Positions 40,781 to 50,021 are shown, numbered from the stretch's first letter. The stretch is 64,000 nt of DNA from Betaproteobacteria bacterium (GCA_016720925.1 JADKJR010000001.1:186001-250000), one strand, 5' to 3'. Numbers and translations are program-made. Notes: generated by a model from the letters alone, not told the origin.

Positions 40781-41400
40781 TGGAACTCAAACTCATTGAC
40801 GACAATGGTGCGGCCGCAGGTACCATGCCCGCGTCGGCCGAGTTGTTCGGTCGTGATTACTCTGAAGCGTTGGTACATCAGGTGGTGACCGCTTATCAGG
40901 CCAATGCACGTTCGGGCAACCGCGCGCAGAAGGGCCGTAGCGATGTTCAGAAATCCACCAAGAAACCATGGCGTCAAAAAGGTACGGGTCGTGCCCGTGC
41001 CGGTATGGCGTCCTCGCCCTTGTGGCGTGGCGGCGGCAAGATTTTTCCAAATTCGCCTGACGAGAACTTCACGCAAAAAGTAAACAAGAAGATGTATCGC
41101 GCCGGTATTGCCGCGATCCTTTCGCAATTGGTTCGTGAAGACCGCCTTTCAGTGGTGGACTCATTTGCCCTGGAAGCTCCGAAGACAAAACTGCTGGCCG
41201 CCAAACTGAAAAGCATGGGACTTGACCAGGTTTTGATCATCACCGATAGCCTCGAAGACAATCTGTATCTGTCGTCGCGCAACTTACCGGATGTAATGGT
41301 GCTGGAAGCCAAGCACGCGGACCCGGTCAATCTGGTGCGTTTTGCCAAAGTTGTGATGACCAAGGCTGCCGTCAAGCAACTCGAAGAGGTGCTCGCATGA
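40780..41400 (+). CDS. rplD: 50S ribosomal protein L4
   Basis: 206 residues. Exit-tunnel loop with RSDVQKSTKKPWRQKGTGRARAG. In E. coli, L4 also regulates the S10 operon at transcription and translation. Overlaps rplW by four bases. Confidence 0.98.
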   Translation: MELKLIDDNGAAAGTMPASAELFGRDYSEALVHQVVTAYQANARSGNRAQKGRSDVQKSTKKPWRQKGTGRARAGMASSPLWRGGGKIFPNSPDENFTQKVNKKMYRAGIAAILSQLVREDRLSVVDSFALEAPKTKLLAAKLKSMGLDQVLIITDSLEDNLYLSSRNLPDVMVLEAKHADPVNLVRFAKVVMTKAAVKQLEEVLA

Positions 41401-41729
41401 GTATCCGGAATCAAGAACGTCTGTTGACCGTAGTGCTGCGTCCGGTTATTTCGGAAAAGGCCACCATGGTTGCTGACAAACGAAAACAAGTTGTGTTTGA
41501 AGTGCTGCGCGACGCGACCAAGGCTGAAGTAAAAGCGGCCGTTGAACTGCTGTTCAAGGACCAAAAGGTCGAAGTCGAAAGCGTCAACATTGTCAACCAA
41601 AAGGGCAAGGCGAAGCGTCATGGACGTTTCGAGGGTCGTCGCAATCACGTCAAGAAGGCTTATGTGTGCCTGAAACGTGACGCGGACGGCAACGCCGCCG
41701 ACATCAACTTTGCCGAAGGGGCCGCATAA
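41397..41729 (+). CDS. rplW: 50S ribosomal protein L23
   Basis: 110 residues. NQERLLTVVLRPVISEKATMVADKRKQVVFEV and KGKAKRHGRFEGRRNHVKKAYVCLK. Lies at the tunnel exit and docks trigger factor and SRP. Overlaps rplB by one base. Confidence 0.97.
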   Translation: MSIRNQERLLTVVLRPVISEKATMVADKRKQVVFEVLRDATKAEVKAAVELLFKDQKVEVESVNIVNQKGKAKRHGRFEGRRNHVKKAYVCLKRDADGNAADINFAEGAA

Positions 41730-42553
41730 TGGCACTCGTCAAAACAAAACCGACCTCACCAGGCCGCCGTAGCATGCTGAAAGTGGTCAATTCGGAACTG
41801 CACAAAGGCGCACCATTCGCCGCGTTGCTCGAGCCGCAATTCAAGCATGCAGGCCGTAACCACCATGGCCACATCACGACCCGTCATCAGGGCGGTGGTC
41901 ACAAGCAGCATTATCGGATCATCGATTTCAAGCGCAATGACAAAGACGGTATCGTTGCAAAAGTTGAGCGTCTTGAGTACGACCCGAACCGCAGCGCAAA
42001 CATTGCCCTGCTGTGCTACACGGATGGCGAGCGCCGTTACATCATTGCTCCCAAGGGTATTTCCGCTGGCGCACAGTTAGTATCAGGTGCAGAAGCGCCA
42101 ATCAAGATAGGTAACACCCTACCTTTGCGCAATATTCCGGTTGGTTCCACGATTCACTGCATAGAAATGATGCCGGGTAAGGGCGCGCAGTTGGCGCGGT
42201 CGGCCGGGACTTCTGTCCAGTTACTTGCTCGCGAAGGTGTATACGCGCAGTTGCGACTTCGCTCCGGCGAGATCCGCAAAGTGCACGTTGATTGCCGGGC
42301 TACTATCGGTGAAGTTGGCAATGGCGAACATGGTCTGCGCGTGATTGGCAAGGCTGGCGCTAATCGCTGGCGTGGCTGGCGACCGACGGTACGGGGGATT
42401 TGTATGAACCCCGTCGATCACCCGATGGGCGGTCGGTCCAATGGTGGCGGTCACCCGGTTTCGCCGTGGGGCCAAAAAGCCAAGGGTTTGAAGACCCGTA
42501 CAAATAAGCGCACGCAGAGCATGATTGTGCGCAGCCGTCATAAAGCGAAGTAA
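41729..42553 (+). CDS. rplB: 50S ribosomal protein L2
   Basis: 274 residues. SPGRRSMLKVVNSELHKGAPFAALLE, the central RNA-binding region, and the C-terminal AGANRWRGWRPTVRGICMNPVDHPMGGRSNGGGHPVSPWG with the conserved His near the peptidyl-transferase centre. Confidence 0.98.
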   Translation: MALVKTKPTSPGRRSMLKVVNSELHKGAPFAALLEPQFKHAGRNHHGHITTRHQGGGHKQHYRIIDFKRNDKDGIVAKVERLEYDPNRSANIALLCYTDGERRYIIAPKGISAGAQLVSGAEAPIKIGNTLPLRNIPVGSTIHCIEMMPGKGAQLARSAGTSVQLLAREGVYAQLRLRSGEIRKVHVDCRATIGEVGNGEHGLRVIGKAGANRWRGWRPTVRGICMNPVDHPMGGRSNGGGHPVSPWGQKAKGLKTRTNKRTQSMIVRSRHKAK

Positions 42554-42565
42554 TCGAGGCCAGAC

Positions 42566-42853
42566 ATGACACGTTCCGTAAAAAAAGGCCCGTTCTGCGA
42601 CGGCCATCTGTTGAAAAAAGTGGAAGCAGCCGCTGCCACCAAGGACAAGCGTCCGATCAAAACCTGGTCGCGTCGTTCCACCATTTTGCCGGATTTCGTC
42701 GGCCTGACCATTGCAATACATAACGGCAAGCAGCACGTGCCTGTTTATGTAAGTGAAAACATGGTCGGTCACAAATTGGGCGAATTTGCGCTTACCCGCA
42801 CCTTCAAAGGCCATCCGGCCGACAAGAAGGCCGCGGCGCCAGCCAGGAAATAG
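42566..42853 (+). CDS. rpsS: 30S ribosomal protein S19
   Basis: 95 residues. TRSVKKGPFCDGHLLKKVEAAAATKDKRPIKTWSRRSTILPDFVG, HNGKQHVPVYVSENMVGHKLGEFALTRTFKGHPADKK. Head protein near the A site. Confidence 0.98.
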   Translation: MTRSVKKGPFCDGHLLKKVEAAAATKDKRPIKTWSRRSTILPDFVGLTIAIHNGKQHVPVYVSENMVGHKLGEFALTRTFKGHPADKKAAAPARK

Positions 42854-42864
42854 GGAGCCAGGAC

Positions 42865-43203
42865 ATGCAAGTATCAGCCAATCTGTGGGGCGTTCGTCTT
42901 TCTGCGCAAAAAGGTCGTTTGGTAGCTGACCTGATTCGCGGCAAGAAAGTCGATCATGCCCTGAACATCCTGGCCTTCTCGCCGCAAAAAGGCGCGACGA
43001 TTATCAAGAAGGTTCTCGAGTCCGCTATTGCCAATGCCGAGCACAACAACGGCGCCGATATCGATGAGCTTCAGGTCGCGAAGATCATCGTCGAAAAAGG
43101 ACCAGTGTTGAAGCGCTTTACGGCGCGCGCAAAGGGCCGCGGCAACCGCATCATCAAACCGACTTGCCACGTCTTTGTGACGGTTGGCGACGGCAAGCAA
43201 TAA
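42865..43203 (+). CDS. rplV: 50S ribosomal protein L22
   Basis: 112 residues. LSAQKGRLVADLIRGKKVDHALNILAFSPQKGATIIKKVLESAIANAEHN and the tunnel loop region KRFTARAKGRGNRIIKPTCHVFVTVGD. Standard length. Confidence 0.98.
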   Translation: MQVSANLWGVRLSAQKGRLVADLIRGKKVDHALNILAFSPQKGATIIKKVLESAIANAEHNNGADIDELQVAKIIVEKGPVLKRFTARAKGRGNRIIKPTCHVFVTVGDGKQ

Positions 43204-43212
43204 GGGGTAACG

Positions 43213-43930
43213 ATGGGACAAAAAATATCGCCGATTGGGTTTCGGCTGGCCGTCCACAAAAACTTCGCGTCGAAGTGGTATGCCAATAGCAAGAATTTCC
43301 CGATCATGCTGCTTGAGGACATCAAGGTTCGCACCTATCTCAAAAAGAAGCTTGCCAATGCCTCGGTCGGCAAAATCATCATCGAACGTCCAGCCAAGAA
43401 TGCGAAGATTACGATCTATTCGTCGCGTCCGGGTGTGGTTATCGGCAAGAAAGGTGAAGACATTGAAAACCTGCGCACCGAGTTGACCAAACTCATGGGC
43501 GTGCCGGTGCATGTCAATATCGAAGAAATTCGTAAACCGGAAACAGATGCGCAGCTTATCTCCGACGGCATTACCGCGCAGCTGGAAAAACGCGTGATGT
43601 TCCGCCGCGCCATGAAACGCGCCATGCAGAACGCCATGCGCCTGGGTGCACAAGGTATCAAGATCACGTCGTCGGGCCGTTTGAACGGCGCTGAAATCGC
43701 CCGTACCGAGTGGTATCGCGAAGGACGTGTTCCGTTACATACCCTGCGCGCCGATATCGATGTGGGCTTCTCCGGAGGCGCATACAACATACGGCGTGAT
43801 TGGTGTGCAAGTTCTCGTATACAAGGGCGAGTATCTGACCAAGGGACAAGAGCCCGTCGCCGCACCGGAACCCCAAGCAGAAGCGCGCAAACCGCGCAGA
43901 GCAGGAGTGAAAAATGCTGCAACCAGCTAG
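43213..43930 (+). CDS. rpsC: 30S ribosomal protein S3, apparent one-base insertion
   Basis: Essential head protein, mRNA entry. From 43213 the frame is a good S3 through the KH domain (RPGVVIGKKGEDIENL) to LHTLRADIDVGFS. It then becomes nonsense (GGAYNIRRDWCASS), and that frame runs on to 44016 over rplP. In the -1 neighbouring frame from 43775 the true continuation appears: EAHTTYGVIGVQVLVYKGEYLTKGQEP, ending at a stop at 43930. One extra G in the CCGGAGGCG stretch (43772-43780) explains it. The corrected protein has 238 residues, normal for S3, and overlaps rplP by 17 bases. A sequencing or assembly error is the simplest cause. Confidence 0.93.
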
Positions 43931-44327
43931 ACGTAAATACCGTAAGGAACAAAAGGGCCGGAACAAAGGTATCGCTACCGCCGGCGCCAAAGTCTCTTTC
44001 GGCGAATATGGATTGAAAGCCGTCGGACGCGGTCGTTTGACCGCGCGCCAGATCGAAGCCGCACGTCGCGCCATGACGCGTCACATCAAGCGCGGTGGAC
44101 GGGTGTGGATCCGCATTTTCCCGGACAAGCCGATTTCCAAGAAACCTGCAGAAGTTCGCATGGGTAACGGTAAAGGTTCGCCGGAATATTTCGTGGCAGA
44201 GATCCAGCCGGGCAAAGTATTGTACGAGATGGACGGCGTGGATGAAGCACTGGCGCGTGAAGCATTTACGCTGGCCGCTGCAAAGCTGCCGATCAAGACC
44301 ACATTCGTTCAACGCATGATCGGTTAA
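43914..44327 (+). CDS. rplP: 50S ribosomal protein L16
   Basis: 137 residues. MLQPARRKYRKEQKGRNKG, AVGRGRLTARQIEAARRAMTRHIKRGGRVWIRIFPDKP, and R82 in AEVRMGNGKG, equivalent to the E. coli Arg81 that RoxA hydroxylates. A roxA-like gene is in this same window at 10117-11289. Confidence 0.98.
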   Translation: MLQPARRKYRKEQKGRNKGIATAGAKVSFGEYGLKAVGRGRLTARQIEAARRAMTRHIKRGGRVWIRIFPDKPISKKPAEVRMGNGKGSPEYFVAEIQPGKVLYEMDGVDEALAREAFTLAAAKLPIKTTFVQRMIG

Positions 44328-44341
44328 ACGGGAGAACCCAG

Positions 44342-44536
44342 ATGAACACAAAAGAAATGCGGGCAAAAACCCCGGACGACCTGAACAAGGAACTCCTTGA
44401 GCTGCGCAAGTCACAATTTTCATTGCGTATGCAAGTAGCTACCCAACAATTGACAAAGACCACCGAACTCGGTCGCGTCAAGCGTGAAATCGCGCAGATC
44501 AAGACTATCCTGACTGAGAAAGCGAGGGCTGTCTAA
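44342..44536 (+). CDS. rpmC: 50S ribosomal protein L29
   Basis: 64 residues, helical hairpin. MNTKEMRAKTPDDLNKELLELRKSQFSLRMQVATQQLTKTTELGRVKREIAQIKT is typical. The final base of its stop overlaps the rpsQ start. Confidence 0.97.
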   Translation: MNTKEMRAKTPDDLNKELLELRKSQFSLRMQVATQQLTKTTELGRVKREIAQIKTILTEKARAV

Positions 44537-44826
44537 TGACTGCCGCAGTTTCCAATACCGCAACGACCGCCGCAAAATCCAAGCGCACCCTGACCGGTGT
44601 GGTCACCAGCGACAAGATGGACAAGACCATCACCGTGCTGGTTGAACGTCGCGTTATGCACCCGGTGCTTGGCAAGGTGGTGCGCCGCTCAAAAAAATAT
44701 CATGCACATTCGCCGAACAACGAATTTAAGCAAGGCGACACCGTATTGATCGAAGAGTGCCGCCCTTTGTCTAAAACAAAGGCATGGCAAGTGACCAAGC
44801 TGCTGGAAAAGGCGCGCGTCGAGTAA
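44536..44826 (+). CDS. rpsQ: 30S ribosomal protein S17
   Basis: 96 residues. An N-terminal Ala/Thr-rich extension, then KRTLTGVVTSDKMDKTITVLVERRVMHPVLGKVVRRSKKYHAHSPNNEFKQGDTVLIEECRPLSKTKAWQV. Last ribosomal gene before a strong terminator; rplN and the spc genes do not follow. Confidence 0.98.
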   Translation: MTAAVSNTATTAAKSKRTLTGVVTSDKMDKTITVLVERRVMHPVLGKVVRRSKKYHAHSPNNEFKQGDTVLIEECRPLSKTKAWQVTKLLEKARVE

Positions 44827-44844
44827 TCATCGAGCTGTCATTTC

Positions 44845-44876
44845 AAAAAAAACCGCGTAATACGCGGTTTTTTTTG
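44845..44876. terminator. Terminator ending the ribosomal protein cluster
   Basis: A-run plus ACCGCGTA pairing with TACGCGGT plus T-run: AAAAAAAACCGCGTA (44845-44859) with TACGCGGTTTTTTTT (44861 on). The symmetric A/T flanks allow it to stop both the rpsQ transcript and the convergent flavoprotein gene. Confidence 0.88.
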
Positions 44877-44980
44877 ACCAATACTCAGGGCTCTGCACGC
44901 CGGGTCCTATCCAAATCCATCGTGCACACTGGGACTGGATTGCTTGTACGCCAAGGTGGCGGAATCGTTGTTCCGATGCG

Positions 44981-46654
44981 TTACGCGCTTCCGCCGCTGT
45001 CATTGCAGCCGGAATCATCACCCGCTTTCCAGGCGATCCCTAATATTGACCGGCCAATAGCCTCGGCAATCTTGATGCCATCGACACCTGCCGAGAGAAT
45101 GCCGCCCGCGTAACTGGCGCCTTCGCCGCCCGGGTATAAACCCTTCACGTTTATACTTTGGAAATCTTCGCCGCGTGTGATTTTTAGCGGTGACGACGTG
45201 CGCGTCTCCACGCCGGTTAGCACCGCATCGTTCATCGCAAAGCCGCTGATTTGTTTGTCGAAGGCAGGAATCGCCTCGCGAATGGCGGCGATAGCGTAGT
45301 CAGGCAGGCAAGCCGACAGGTCCGTCAAATGTACCCCTGGCGTGTAAGACGGCTTCACCTCGCCGAGCGTGGTCGATGCGCGGCCCGCGAGAAAATCGCC
45401 GACCAACTGCGCGGGCGCATCGTAGTTGCCACCACCCAGTTCAAAGGCGCGCGATTCCCATTGGCGCTGGAACGCAATTCCGGCCAACGGTCCGCCGGGA
45501 TAGTCGCGCGGATCGATGCCGACGACGATGCCGGCGTTGGCGTTGCGTTCATTGCGCGAGTACTGGCTCATGCCGTTGGTGACCACGCGACCCGCTTCCG
45601 ATGTCGCGGCAACGACCGTGCCGCCGGGACACATGCAAAAACTGTAAACGCTGCGACCGTTCGCGGCGTGATGCACCAACTTGTAGTCGGCCGCACCGAG
45701 CAGCGGGTTGCCCGCGTTGGGACCAAGGCGGGCGCGATCGATGAGCGATTGCGGATGCTCGATGCGAAAGCCTATGGAAAATGGCTTGGCTTCAAGGTAG
45801 ATGTTGCGCTTATGCAGCATCTCAAAGGTATCGCGCGCGCTATGACCAACGGCGAGCACCAGATGTTCCGCGCGTATTTCAAGCGTTTGATTGCCCACAA
45901 CATCCAGCACCTTGAGCCCGCGCAATTGCCCGTTCTCGATCAACAAGTCAGTGAGTCGATGCTGAAACTTGACTTCGCCGCCCAGCGCGATGATCTCCGC
46001 GCGTATCGTTTCCACCACGCCGACCAATCGAAATGTACCGACGTGCGGTTTGCTCACATACATGATTTCCGCCGGCGCGCCGGCTTTGACAAACTCGCTC
46101 ATCACCTTGCGGCCTAGATGGCGCGGATCCTTGATCTGACTGTAGAGCTTGCCATCGGAAAACGTGCCGGCGCCGCCTTCGCCGAATTGCACATTCGATT
46201 CCGGATCAAGCGTATGTTTGCGCCACAATCCCCATGTATCCTGCGTGCGCTCACGCACAGCCTTGCCGCGCTCCAGTACGATTGGCTTCAAGCCCATTTG
46301 CGCAAGAATCAGCGCCGCAAAAATTCCGCACGGGCCGAAACCGACCACGACGGGGCGTTGCGCTGGTTCGAATCCTGGCGCGGCATGACCGACGTATTTA
46401 TAGCTTGTGACGGGTGAAGGCTTTACCGATACGTCGCCACGCAGCTTTTTCATTAGCGATGGTTCATCGCGCACCGTGACATCCACGCTGTAAACGAACA
46501 GCATCGCACTTTTTCTGCGCGCGTCATAACTGCGTTTGAAGACGCTGAAATCGATCAGCGCCGATTTCGGGATACGAAGCTTATTGAGGATCGCCTGTTC
46601 AAGCGCCGCGTCAGGATGTTCGAGTGGCAATCGCAGTTCGGTGATTCGTAACAT
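44981..46654 (-). CDS. NAD(P)/FAD-dependent oxidoreductase, COG2509-like
   Basis: 557 residues. N-terminal small domain (ITELRLPLEHPDAALEQAIL... FKRSYDARRKSAMLFVYSVDV), then a dinucleotide-binding VVVGFGPCGIFAALILAQMG, GEGGAGTFSDGKLYSQIKDPRH, and C-terminal FAD contact KGLYPGGEGASYAGGILSAGVDG. The family is widespread and uncharacterised; the substrate is unknown. Conserved cysteines in FCMCPGG. Convergent with rpsQ. Confidence 0.88.
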   Translation of the reverse strand: MLRITELRLPLEHPDAALEQAILNKLRIPKSALIDFSVFKRSYDARRKSAMLFVYSVDVTVRDEPSLMKKLRGDVSVKPSPVTSYKYVGHAAPGFEPAQRPVVVGFGPCGIFAALILAQMGLKPIVLERGKAVRERTQDTWGLWRKHTLDPESNVQFGEGGAGTFSDGKLYSQIKDPRHLGRKVMSEFVKAGAPAEIMYVSKPHVGTFRLVGVVETIRAEIIALGGEVKFQHRLTDLLIENGQLRGLKVLDVVGNQTLEIRAEHLVLAVGHSARDTFEMLHKRNIYLEAKPFSIGFRIEHPQSLIDRARLGPNAGNPLLGAADYKLVHHAANGRSVYSFCMCPGGTVVAATSEAGRVVTNGMSQYSRNERNANAGIVVGIDPRDYPGGPLAGIAFQRQWESRAFELGGGNYDAPAQLVGDFLAGRASTTLGEVKPSYTPGVHLTDLSACLPDYAIAAIREAIPAFDKQISGFAMNDAVLTGVETRTSSPLKITRGEDFQSINVKGLYPGGEGASYAGGILSAGVDGIKIAEAIGRSILGIAWKAGDDSGCNDSGGSA

Positions 46655-46735
46655 GGTGCGCAGAGTTGAATAACTGGCACAAGCATAACATCGCGGTCCT
46701 GCAACGCCGTCGCATAGAGAAAAACAGGCAAGAAC

Positions 46736-46794
46736 GCCATTTGACGCTGCCTTCCGGGCGAAAACATCTGGAAAGCCGCGCCAAATGGCAATCT
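46736..46794. repeat. Palindromic intergenic repeat, copy C
   Basis: GCCATTTGACGCTGCC at the left and AAAGCCGCGCCAAATGGC at the right form an imperfect inverted repeat. The last 16 bases (46779-46794) match 50023-50038 inverted, 15 of 16. It runs just into the 3' end of the downstream EamA gene. Confidence 0.6.
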
Positions 46795-47677
46795 ACGTTT
46801 TCATGGGATCGCGCCTAAATGGCAACACACCCAGCACCAGCGCCACGCCAAGCAGCACGATGACACCGCCAATGATCGCGCCGCTATTGAGCGTCTCGCC
46901 GAAAAAAATTGCGCCCCAGGCGGCACCGAACACCGGGATCAGGAACGTCGCCGAGATCGCGCGTGTCGGACCGACATCGCGAATCAGGCGGTAGTACAAA
47001 AGGTAGGCGATGGAACTGCAGAGTATCGCCAGTCCGAACAGCGATAGCACAACATTGGTGGCCGGCATGACCGGCGGAACGAACAGCAATCCCGCGGGCG
47101 CCGTCAGTATTGCCGGCAGAATCAGCCCACCCACCGACATACCCATGTTCGGCGCGCCCGCCATGTATTTCTTCGTGTAGACAATGATGAAACCATACAG
47201 GCAGGTTGCGATTACCGCCGCGCCGGCTGCCGTGAGTGTCGCGGTACTCAGCGGAATCGGTCCGAAGTTGATGATGATCCCGATACCGGCCAGCCCGAGC
47301 ACCATGCCGAACAAACGCAGTGCAGTGAGCCGTTCATTGAGCATCCACGCGGCAAACAGGGCGGCGAAGAACGGCGACATTGCGTTCAGGATCGCTCCGT
47401 AGCTCGCCGGCAGCGTCTTCATTGCAAACGCGATCAACGCGAATGGAAACGCGGAATTCATCATGCCAATGAAAAGATAGTGTTTCCACCATTTGGCAAA
47501 TTGCAGATCCTGCCGCGTCGCGAGCGCATACGCGAGCAGCACCACGCCGGCAATCGAGATGCGTAACCACATCGTGCCGATGCCGCCGAATACCGGCGCG
47601 ACCACCCGCATGAAACTGTAGGAGGCGCCCCAGACGGCGGCAAGGCTGAAAAGTCGGACGAGATCGGCGGTACCCAT
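46793..47677 (-). CDS. EamA/DMT-family transporter (RhaT-like)
   Basis: 294 residues with about ten membrane segments, two EamA repeats. LVRLFSLAAVWGASYSFMRV starts the first helix and the second repeat begins around LTAAGAAVIATCLYGFIIVYTK. Members export amino acids or metabolites; the substrate here is unknown. Start ATG at 47675-47677; a TTG five codons upstream is possible. Confidence 0.85.
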   Translation of the reverse strand: MGTADLVRLFSLAAVWGASYSFMRVVAPVFGGIGTMWLRISIAGVVLLAYALATRQDLQFAKWWKHYLFIGMMNSAFPFALIAFAMKTLPASYGAILNAMSPFFAALFAAWMLNERLTALRLFGMVLGLAGIGIIINFGPIPLSTATLTAAGAAVIATCLYGFIIVYTKKYMAGAPNMGMSVGGLILPAILTAPAGLLFVPPVMPATNVVLSLFGLAILCSSIAYLLYYRLIRDVGPTRAISATFLIPVFGAAWGAIFFGETLNSGAIIGGVIVLLGVALVLGVLPFRRDPMKT

Positions 47678-47827
47678 GGATTTACCCTGCAAGCGGGAGC
47701 GTTTTATGGAAGGCGAGTATCACACGGCGGCGTTTTGCCTGACGACGATTTTCCGGCAGCAAAGCGCGGCGCTGAATGCGCCAGCGGTGACGGTTGGGTG
47801 GCGAGACTGCTTTTGAGACTCGCGTGA

Positions 47828-48847
47828 CTACGCTACCGGCGCCAGAAACTGCTTGGCAAGCCACCATGACACCGCTGCGATGAACGCGGAGCAGGGTATG
47901 GTGAGTATCCATGCCCAGACGATTCCGCCCGCCACGCCCCAGCGTACGGCATTGAATTTTCGCGCGGCGCCGACGCCGACGATCGCGCCGGTGATGGTGT
48001 GGGTAGTGGAGACCGGCACACCCATCGCCGTGGCGATGAAAAGCGTCATGGCGCCGCCTGTCTCCGCGCAGAATCCGCCAACGGGTTTCAGCTTGGTAAT
48101 CTTCTGGCCCATGGTCTTGACGATCCGCCAACCACCAAATAATGTACCCATCGCAATCGCGGAATAGCAGCTGACGATCACCCAGTTTGGTACCGGTTCC
48201 TTTGCGCCGGAAACGCCTGCCGCAATCAACAGCATCCAGATGATCCCAATAGTCTTCTGTGCGTCATTACCGCCGTGGCCCAGGCTATAGAAAGAGGCAG
48301 ACACCAGTTGCAGACGCCGGAACCACCGGTCGACGCGTCGCGGTGCCGTTCGACGCAAAAGCCACGCCACCAATATCATCAGCAGGCTGCCGAACAGAAA
48401 GCCCAGGAGAGGGGAAATGAGAATGAACAGCACCGTTTTCATGAGGCCGCTGGCAATGAGCGACGCGGTACCCGCTTTGGCTACTGCAGCACCGACCAAG
48501 CCGCCAATGAGTGCGTGGGAGGACGAAGAGGGGATGCCGTAATACCAGGTGATCACATTCCAGCAAATCGCGCCAACCAGCGCCCCCATGATGACCAGAT
48601 GGTCGACGACGACCGGATCGATGGTGCCTTTGCCGACCGTCGCGGCAACTTTCAACTGGAAAATGGCGATAGCGAGGAAATTGAAAAATGCCGCCCACGC
48701 CACCGCGTACTGTGGTTTCAGGACGCCGGTGGAAACGATGGTGGCAATCGAATTTGCCGCGTCGTGGAAGCCGTTCATGAAATCGAATATCAGCGCCAGC
48801 GCGACCAGAAAAATGATCATTTCCATGCTGATCGTAAGCGAGGCCAT
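47828..48847 (-). CDS. Inorganic phosphate transporter, Pit family
   Basis: 339 residues, about ten membrane segments. Two duplicated signatures: FDFMNGFHDAANSIATIVSTGVLKP near residue 22 and PVSTTHTITGAIVGVGAARK near the C-terminus, with GGNDAQKTIGIIW in the middle loop. Low-affinity proton/phosphate (or metal-phosphate) symporter. Downstream of the DUF47 gene in the same direction. Confidence 0.93.
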   Translation of the reverse strand: MASLTISMEMIIFLVALALIFDFMNGFHDAANSIATIVSTGVLKPQYAVAWAAFFNFLAIAIFQLKVAATVGKGTIDPVVVDHLVIMGALVGAICWNVITWYYGIPSSSSHALIGGLVGAAVAKAGTASLIASGLMKTVLFILISPLLGFLFGSLLMILVAWLLRRTAPRRVDRWFRRLQLVSASFYSLGHGGNDAQKTIGIIWMLLIAAGVSGAKEPVPNWVIVSCYSAIAMGTLFGGWRIVKTMGQKITKLKPVGGFCAETGGAMTLFIATAMGVPVSTTHTITGAIVGVGAARKFNAVRWGVAGGIVWAWILTIPCSAFIAAVSWWLAKQFLAPVA

Positions 48848-48900
48848 ATTCGGTTATCCCAATCCAAGGCTTGCGCTGTCCGCGCCTTTATGCGCGTCCA

Positions 48901-49527
48901 CTACGCGTTTTCCAGCACAATGCCTTCAATGATATTCGCCGTGTCCTCGCAGCGATCCGTGATCGTTTCCAACAGTTCATAAATTGCCTTGAGCTTGATG
49001 AGTTGGCGGGTATCCGGCTCATCGCGGAACAGCTTGGACATCGCTGAACGCATGACGCGGTCGGCCTCCGATTCAAGCTGGTCGATTTCGCTGCAAATCT
49101 TGAGGATGGCCTGAGCGTTGTCGAGGTTCGACAGCATGCCGACGGCCAGCTTGACCTTTTCCGCGCAACCCACGCAGATGTTCGCCAACTTGCGTGCGGC
49201 ATCCGATACCTCGCGAACGTCATACAGCACGACGCATTCCGCCACGTCCTCCATCAGGTCGAGTATGTCATCCATGCGGCTGATGAGTTTGTGGATGTCC
49301 TCGCGGTCCAAAGGCGTGATGAAGGTCTTGTGCAGCATCTGGATCGTCTCGTGAGTGATCTTGTCGGCCTTTTTTTCGATCGCGCTGACGTTCTGCGCAT
49401 GCGCTTCGCGATTGCCCATGTCGGACAGGAACGCATTCATCTCATGGGCGCCTTCGACCACCAGCGAGGCGTGATCGTTGAACAAGTCGAAAAAGCGCCC
49501 TTCTTTGGGCATCAAACGTCCGAACAT
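48901..49527 (-). CDS. DUF47/TIGR00153 PhoU-like protein
   Basis: 208 residues, all helical. LMPKEGRFFDLFNDHASLVVEGAHEMNAFL and the repeated E-x-x-AD-x-(I/V)-x-x-x-(A/T/S) pattern (EKKADKITHETIQML; ESEADRVMRSAM) mark the family. Such proteins are encoded with Pit transporters and are thought to regulate them. The Pit gene starts 53 bases downstream. Confidence 0.92.
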   Translation of the reverse strand: MFGRLMPKEGRFFDLFNDHASLVVEGAHEMNAFLSDMGNREAHAQNVSAIEKKADKITHETIQMLHKTFITPLDREDIHKLISRMDDILDLMEDVAECVVLYDVREVSDAARKLANICVGCAEKVKLAVGMLSNLDNAQAILKICSEIDQLESEADRVMRSAMSKLFRDEPDTRQLIKLKAIYELLETITDRCEDTANIIEGIVLENA

Positions 49528-49709
49528 GACTCACCTCTTTCCGATCCGCCATCGTGAAAATGACAGACACATGACGATTTTGTGACTGCCCGGATTGTAG
49601 CCGAATGGCGGCTGGTATCACGGTCGTTTTTGGGAAAAAGCGGGATTGGCTAAAATGCGCGGAGCGGAAAGCGGGTGGTCCGCACTCACAAAATACTCCG
49701 GAGAAGTTT

Positions 49710-49988
49710 ATGAAAATGAGAGCAGTCATCGTTGCCCTTGTGGCAAGCCTCGCGCTCACCGCATGCGGTCCGAACGAAACGCCGAAGGCAATGCCAACTG
49801 CGGCGCAAACATCCACGGCGGCCCCAATTGCAAAGGGCGAAAGCAAGAAAGAGGAAAAGATGCATGTCCCGGACACGCATGGCATGCCAGGCATGTCGGA
49901 ACTCTTCAAGGGTGGCGACAAGGCTGGAGAAAAAAAGGTTGAGAAGTCTGACGCGAAACCGGCGGAAAAGACGGACGAAAAGAAATAG
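49710..49988 (+). CDS. Small Lys/Glu-rich lipoprotein, unknown function
   Basis: 92 residues from the ATG at 49710. Signal peptide with lipobox LALTAC (lipid Cys 19), then a Thr/Ala/Pro linker and a C-terminal half dominated by Lys, Glu and Asp (EKKVEKSDAKPAEKTDEKK). A HVPDTHGMPGMSELF stretch is its only hydrophobic patch. I do not recognise it. Confidence 0.65.
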   Translation: MKMRAVIVALVASLALTACGPNETPKAMPTAAQTSTAAPIAKGESKKEEKMHVPDTHGMPGMSELFKGGDKAGEKKVEKSDAKPAEKTDEKK

Positions 49989-50021
49989 TCCGTGAGCGGA
50001 AACGCGCCGCGCCATGGGTGG

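Noticed and set aside
43780..44016. C-terminal extension of rpsC to 44016
   Set aside because: This is the wrong frame after the apparent insertion; it overlaps rplP entirely and does not resemble S3.
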